The notes under the pieces were generated by a model. That model was not told the DNA's origin. It ran no database searches and saw only the letters and a program-made list of their open reading frames with translations. Positions 13,649-14,982 of a DNA stretch of 14,982 bases are shown piece after piece. This stretch comes from Fibrobacter sp. Its GTDB lineage: Bacteria; Fibrobacterota; Fibrobacteria; Fibrobacterales; Fibrobacteraceae. The translations under genes were made by a program, and so were the position numbers. The DNA is taken from contig JAFZOV010000066.1 of NCBI GenBank assembly GCA_017550445.1, positions 1-14,982 on the forward strand, given 5' to 3'. The stretch's first letter is position 1, and each line of letters begins with the position of its first letter.

Positions 13649-14440
13649 TTACTTGCCGAACCACTTCGCAGAGATTTCGTCAAACTTTCCGTCGGCCTTC
13701 ATCGCAGCAAGCGTTCCATTCACTGCATCGCGAAGCGCCTGGTCCTTCTTGCGGAAGCCAATCGCATAGACTTCGTCCGAAAGGCCTTCTTCCAAAACAA
13801 CATAGTCCTTGTGGTTCGTCACAATCCAGTACTTCGCTACAATTTCGTCGAGGAATACGGCATCCACGCCGCCCTTGTCCAAATCCATCAAAGCCGTCTG
13901 GTTGTCATCGAATGGAACAATTTCCTTGGCAGCCTTACCCGCATCGGAGGCGTCGAGCAGCTTCTGGGCCGTTGAACCGTTCTGCACGGCAATCTTCTTG
14001 CCCTTGAGCGCTTCGAGATTAGCAAGCGCCTTGTCCTTTACCGTGAAAATCATGCGGTTCTTGAGGTACGGATCGCTCAAGTTCATGACTGCAGCGCGGG
14101 CGCTATCCACACTCATGCCGTTCCAAATGCAGTCAATGTTACCCGTGTTCAGTTCCTGTTCCTTGGCATCCCAAGAAATCGGCTGGGTCTTAAGCTTCAC
14201 GCCGAGGCGAGCGCAAACTTCCGTAGCGAGGTCAATGTCGAAACCCACGATGTTGTTGTCCTTGTCGCGGAAACCCATCGGCGGGAACGAATCATCGAGG
14301 CCGAGCACAAATTCGCCCGCAGCCTTCACCTTGTTAAGAGATTCATCTGCAACCGGGGCATTATCAGCCTTCTTTTCATTGCAAGCAGAAAGCGCCACAG
14401 CAAAAGCCACCGCAGCCATAGAAGCAAAAAACTTTTTCAT
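13649..14440 (-). CDS. Amino-acid ABC transporter substrate-binding lipoprotein (first copy)
   Basis: 263 residues from ATG 14440, chosen because AAGGAG lies 5 nt before it and because a lipoprotein signal follows (MKKFFASMAAVAFAVALSAC, lipobox LSAC, Cys20). The frame reaches back to 14509 but without ribosome site. The mature part is an SBP_bac_3 protein: DDSFPPMGFRDKDNNIVGFD, IDLATEVCARLGVK, WNGMSVDSARAAVMNLSDPY, GKKIAVQNGSTAQKLL, VDAVFLDEIVAKYW and a C-terminal AKWFGK. It delivers a polar amino acid to the permease encoded next. More than half of the positions match the second SBP by eye. Its leader holds a long inverted repeat covering the ribosome site. Confidence 0.94.
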   Translation of the reverse strand: MKKFFASMAAVAFAVALSACNEKKADNAPVADESLNKVKAAGEFVLGLDDSFPPMGFRDKDNNIVGFDIDLATEVCARLGVKLKTQPISWDAKEQELNTGNIDCIWNGMSVDSARAAVMNLSDPYLKNRMIFTVKDKALANLEALKGKKIAVQNGSTAQKLLDASDAGKAAKEIVPFDDNQTALMDLDKGGVDAVFLDEIVAKYWIVTNHKDYVVLEEGLSDEVYAIGFRKKDQALRDAVNGTLAAMKADGKFDEISAKWFGK

Positions 14441-14445
14441 AGGAA

Positions 14446-14479
14446 CTCCTTTTTTTTCAAAAATAGGAAAAAAAAGGAG
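14446..14479 (-). promoter_or_regulatory. Perfect 12-bp inverted repeat covering the SBP ribosome binding site
   Basis: On the - strand CTCCTTTTTTTT (14479-14468), a 10-nt loop CCTATTTTTG, then AAAAAAAAGGAG (14457-14446), five bases before ATG 14440. If the whole repeat is transcribed, the Shine-Dalgarno is fully paired. The leader of the second SBP shares the TTTTTTTC-TATTTTT and AAAAGGAG parts but lacks the CTCC arm. Confidence 0.5.
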
Positions 14480-14509
14480 ATGACATGCAAACATGAGGCT
14501 GAATGTCAA
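14480..14509 (-). promoter_or_regulatory. Candidate promoter of the ABC operon
   Basis: On the - strand a perfect TTGACA (14509-14504), an 18-nt spacer and TGTCAT (14485-14480, four of six matches). The predicted start near 14473 would fall inside the T-run of the inverted repeat. The same bases form TGACAT/ATGTCA arms (14503-14508, 14481-14486), so a hairpin followed by a U-run is a competing reading. Confidence 0.35.
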
Positions 14510-14542
14510 ACACTAAAGGCCTAGTTCAAAAACGCCACAGTA

Positions 14543-14575
14543 CAAAAAAGGCATGCTTTTTAAAGCAGGCCCTTT
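14543..14575 (-). terminator. Intrinsic terminator of the V-type ATPase operon
   Basis: GGC-A-TGCTT (14550-14558) pairs with AAGCA-G-GCC (14563-14571) around TTTA with one mismatch. On the - strand TTTTTT (14549-14544) follows. It lies about 70 nt after the subunit K stop and before the ABC operon promoter. Confidence 0.75.
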
Positions 14576-14592
14576 TCATTTGTAACGCGAGG

Positions 14593-14645
14593 CGTAGCCC
14601 CGCCACTTCCTACTGTCTACTTCCTACTCGTAGCCTCCGGCTACG
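14593..14645. repeat. Cluster of short repeats after the subunit K gene
   Basis: ACTTCCTACT occurs at 14605-14614 and 14619-14628, separated by GTCT. CGTAGCC occurs at 14593-14599 and 14629-14635, and its complement GGCTACG at 14639-14645, giving a perfect 7-bp hairpin with a three-base loop that covers the subunit K stop codon. The cluster resembles dispersed intergenic repeats, inserted at the very end of the gene. Confidence 0.65.
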
Positions 14646-14982
14646 ACACCAGCATCATGGAGAACACCATGACGAACAGCGCGACGGTTTCGCCGACGCC
14701 GAGCACCATCAGGTAGTTCACGAGGCCCTTGCCGGTTTCGCCGAGGGCGGTGCAGGCGACCGCAGCGGACTTGCCCACGTACCAGGCAGATGCCATCATG
14801 CCGATGCCACCGAAGATGCCCACACCGAGATACGCCGCCCAGTTGGCCGGAGCCGCCTGTGACTTGTTCAGGATGTACATCATCAGCACCATGCCGTAAT
14901 TCGTCTGCGCAATCGGCGCGCCCACAAAGATGAGCAGCGTAAACAGCGCGTTATTACCCTTGAGATACGCCTTCTTCCAGGC
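14641..14982 (-). CDS. atpK: V-type ATP synthase subunit K (proteolipid), C-terminal part (cut by window edge)
   Basis: The frame is open from the window edge to TAG at 14643-14641, 113 codons. It reads AWKKAYLKGNNALFTLLIFV, GAPIAQTNYGMVLMMYILN, then IFGGIGMMASAWYVGKSAAV and LGETGKGLVNYLMVLGVGETVALFVMVFSM. GAWKK, GAP-QT-YG and ETGKG are typical of bacterial V/A-type K subunits, the membrane ring that carries H+ or Na+; Glu in GVGETVALF is the expected ion-binding carboxylate. An internal GTG (14925) could be mistaken for the start; the homologous sequence continues upstream of it. Other V-ATPase genes would be expected beyond the window. Confidence 0.9.
   Translation of the reverse strand, partial: AWKKAYLKGNNALFTLLIFVGAPIAQTNYGMVLMMYILNKSQAAPANWAAYLGVGIFGGIGMMASAWYVGKSAAVACTALGETGKGLVNYLMVLGVGETVALFVMVFSMMLVS

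Noticed and set aside
14641..14925. Complete 94-residue gene starting at GTG 14925
   Set aside because: The frame stays open to the window edge and the upstream residues (AWKKAYLKGN) match subunit K.
1..14982. CRISPR array, IS element, phage or defence genes
   Set aside because: No spaced identical repeats, transposase, integrase or defence domain was found in any frame.

Overview
The window looks like chromosomal DNA from a Fibrobacter-type bacterium of the FCB group. The inference rests on a secreted family 1 pectate lyase with a poly-Ser linker (SSSSEAK units) and a C-terminal domain resembling type IX secretion sorting domains, a V-type ATPase subunit, and several TAnnTTTG- or TATATT-like promoter boxes lying almost directly on start codons. 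No plasmid, phage, IS element, CRISPR array, tRNA or rRNA is visible. The species call is inference.

Layout. 1-344 (-) is the N-terminal part of an MscS-type mechanosensitive channel. 439-699 (-) is ribosomal protein S20. 805-1959 (+) is a DegT/DnrJ-type sugar aminotransferase, convergent with an amino-acid operon on the - strand made of leuA (5256-3682), a small membrane protein (3624-3271) and a class I/II aminotransferase (3271-1970, TGATG overlap). The leuA leader (5481-5257) carries what reads as a complete leucine attenuator: a short leader peptide with four Leu codons (three of them CTA), a 1:2 hairpin, a possible 2:3 antiterminator and a 3:4 U-tailed terminator. Upstream are the pectate lyase terminator and gene (7698-5614, -).

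7940-11343 (+) is an NfeD protease-like protein, the flotillin-like FloA and a third membrane-anchored protein with a winged helix resembling the FtsK gamma domain: a membrane-organisation cluster with an undescribed partner. Its last stop codon abuts the stop of the opposing ABC operon. That operon (14440 down to 11344, -) encodes lipoprotein SBP, permease, ATPase and a second paralogous lipoprotein SBP, a polar amino-acid importer with two binding proteins. The first SBP has a perfect 12-bp inverted repeat that could hide its ribosome binding site. 14641-14982 (-) is the C-terminal part of V-type ATPase subunit K, followed by a repeat cluster and a terminator.

The most unusual theme, besides the attenuator, is small palindromic repeats. 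At least four elements of REP/RPE-like type occur; three or four lie in frame inside protein genes (aminotransferase, NfeD, the FloA partner) and add short peptides. One family is present twice, once after leuA and once inside nfeD, with a compensatory base-pair change in the stem.
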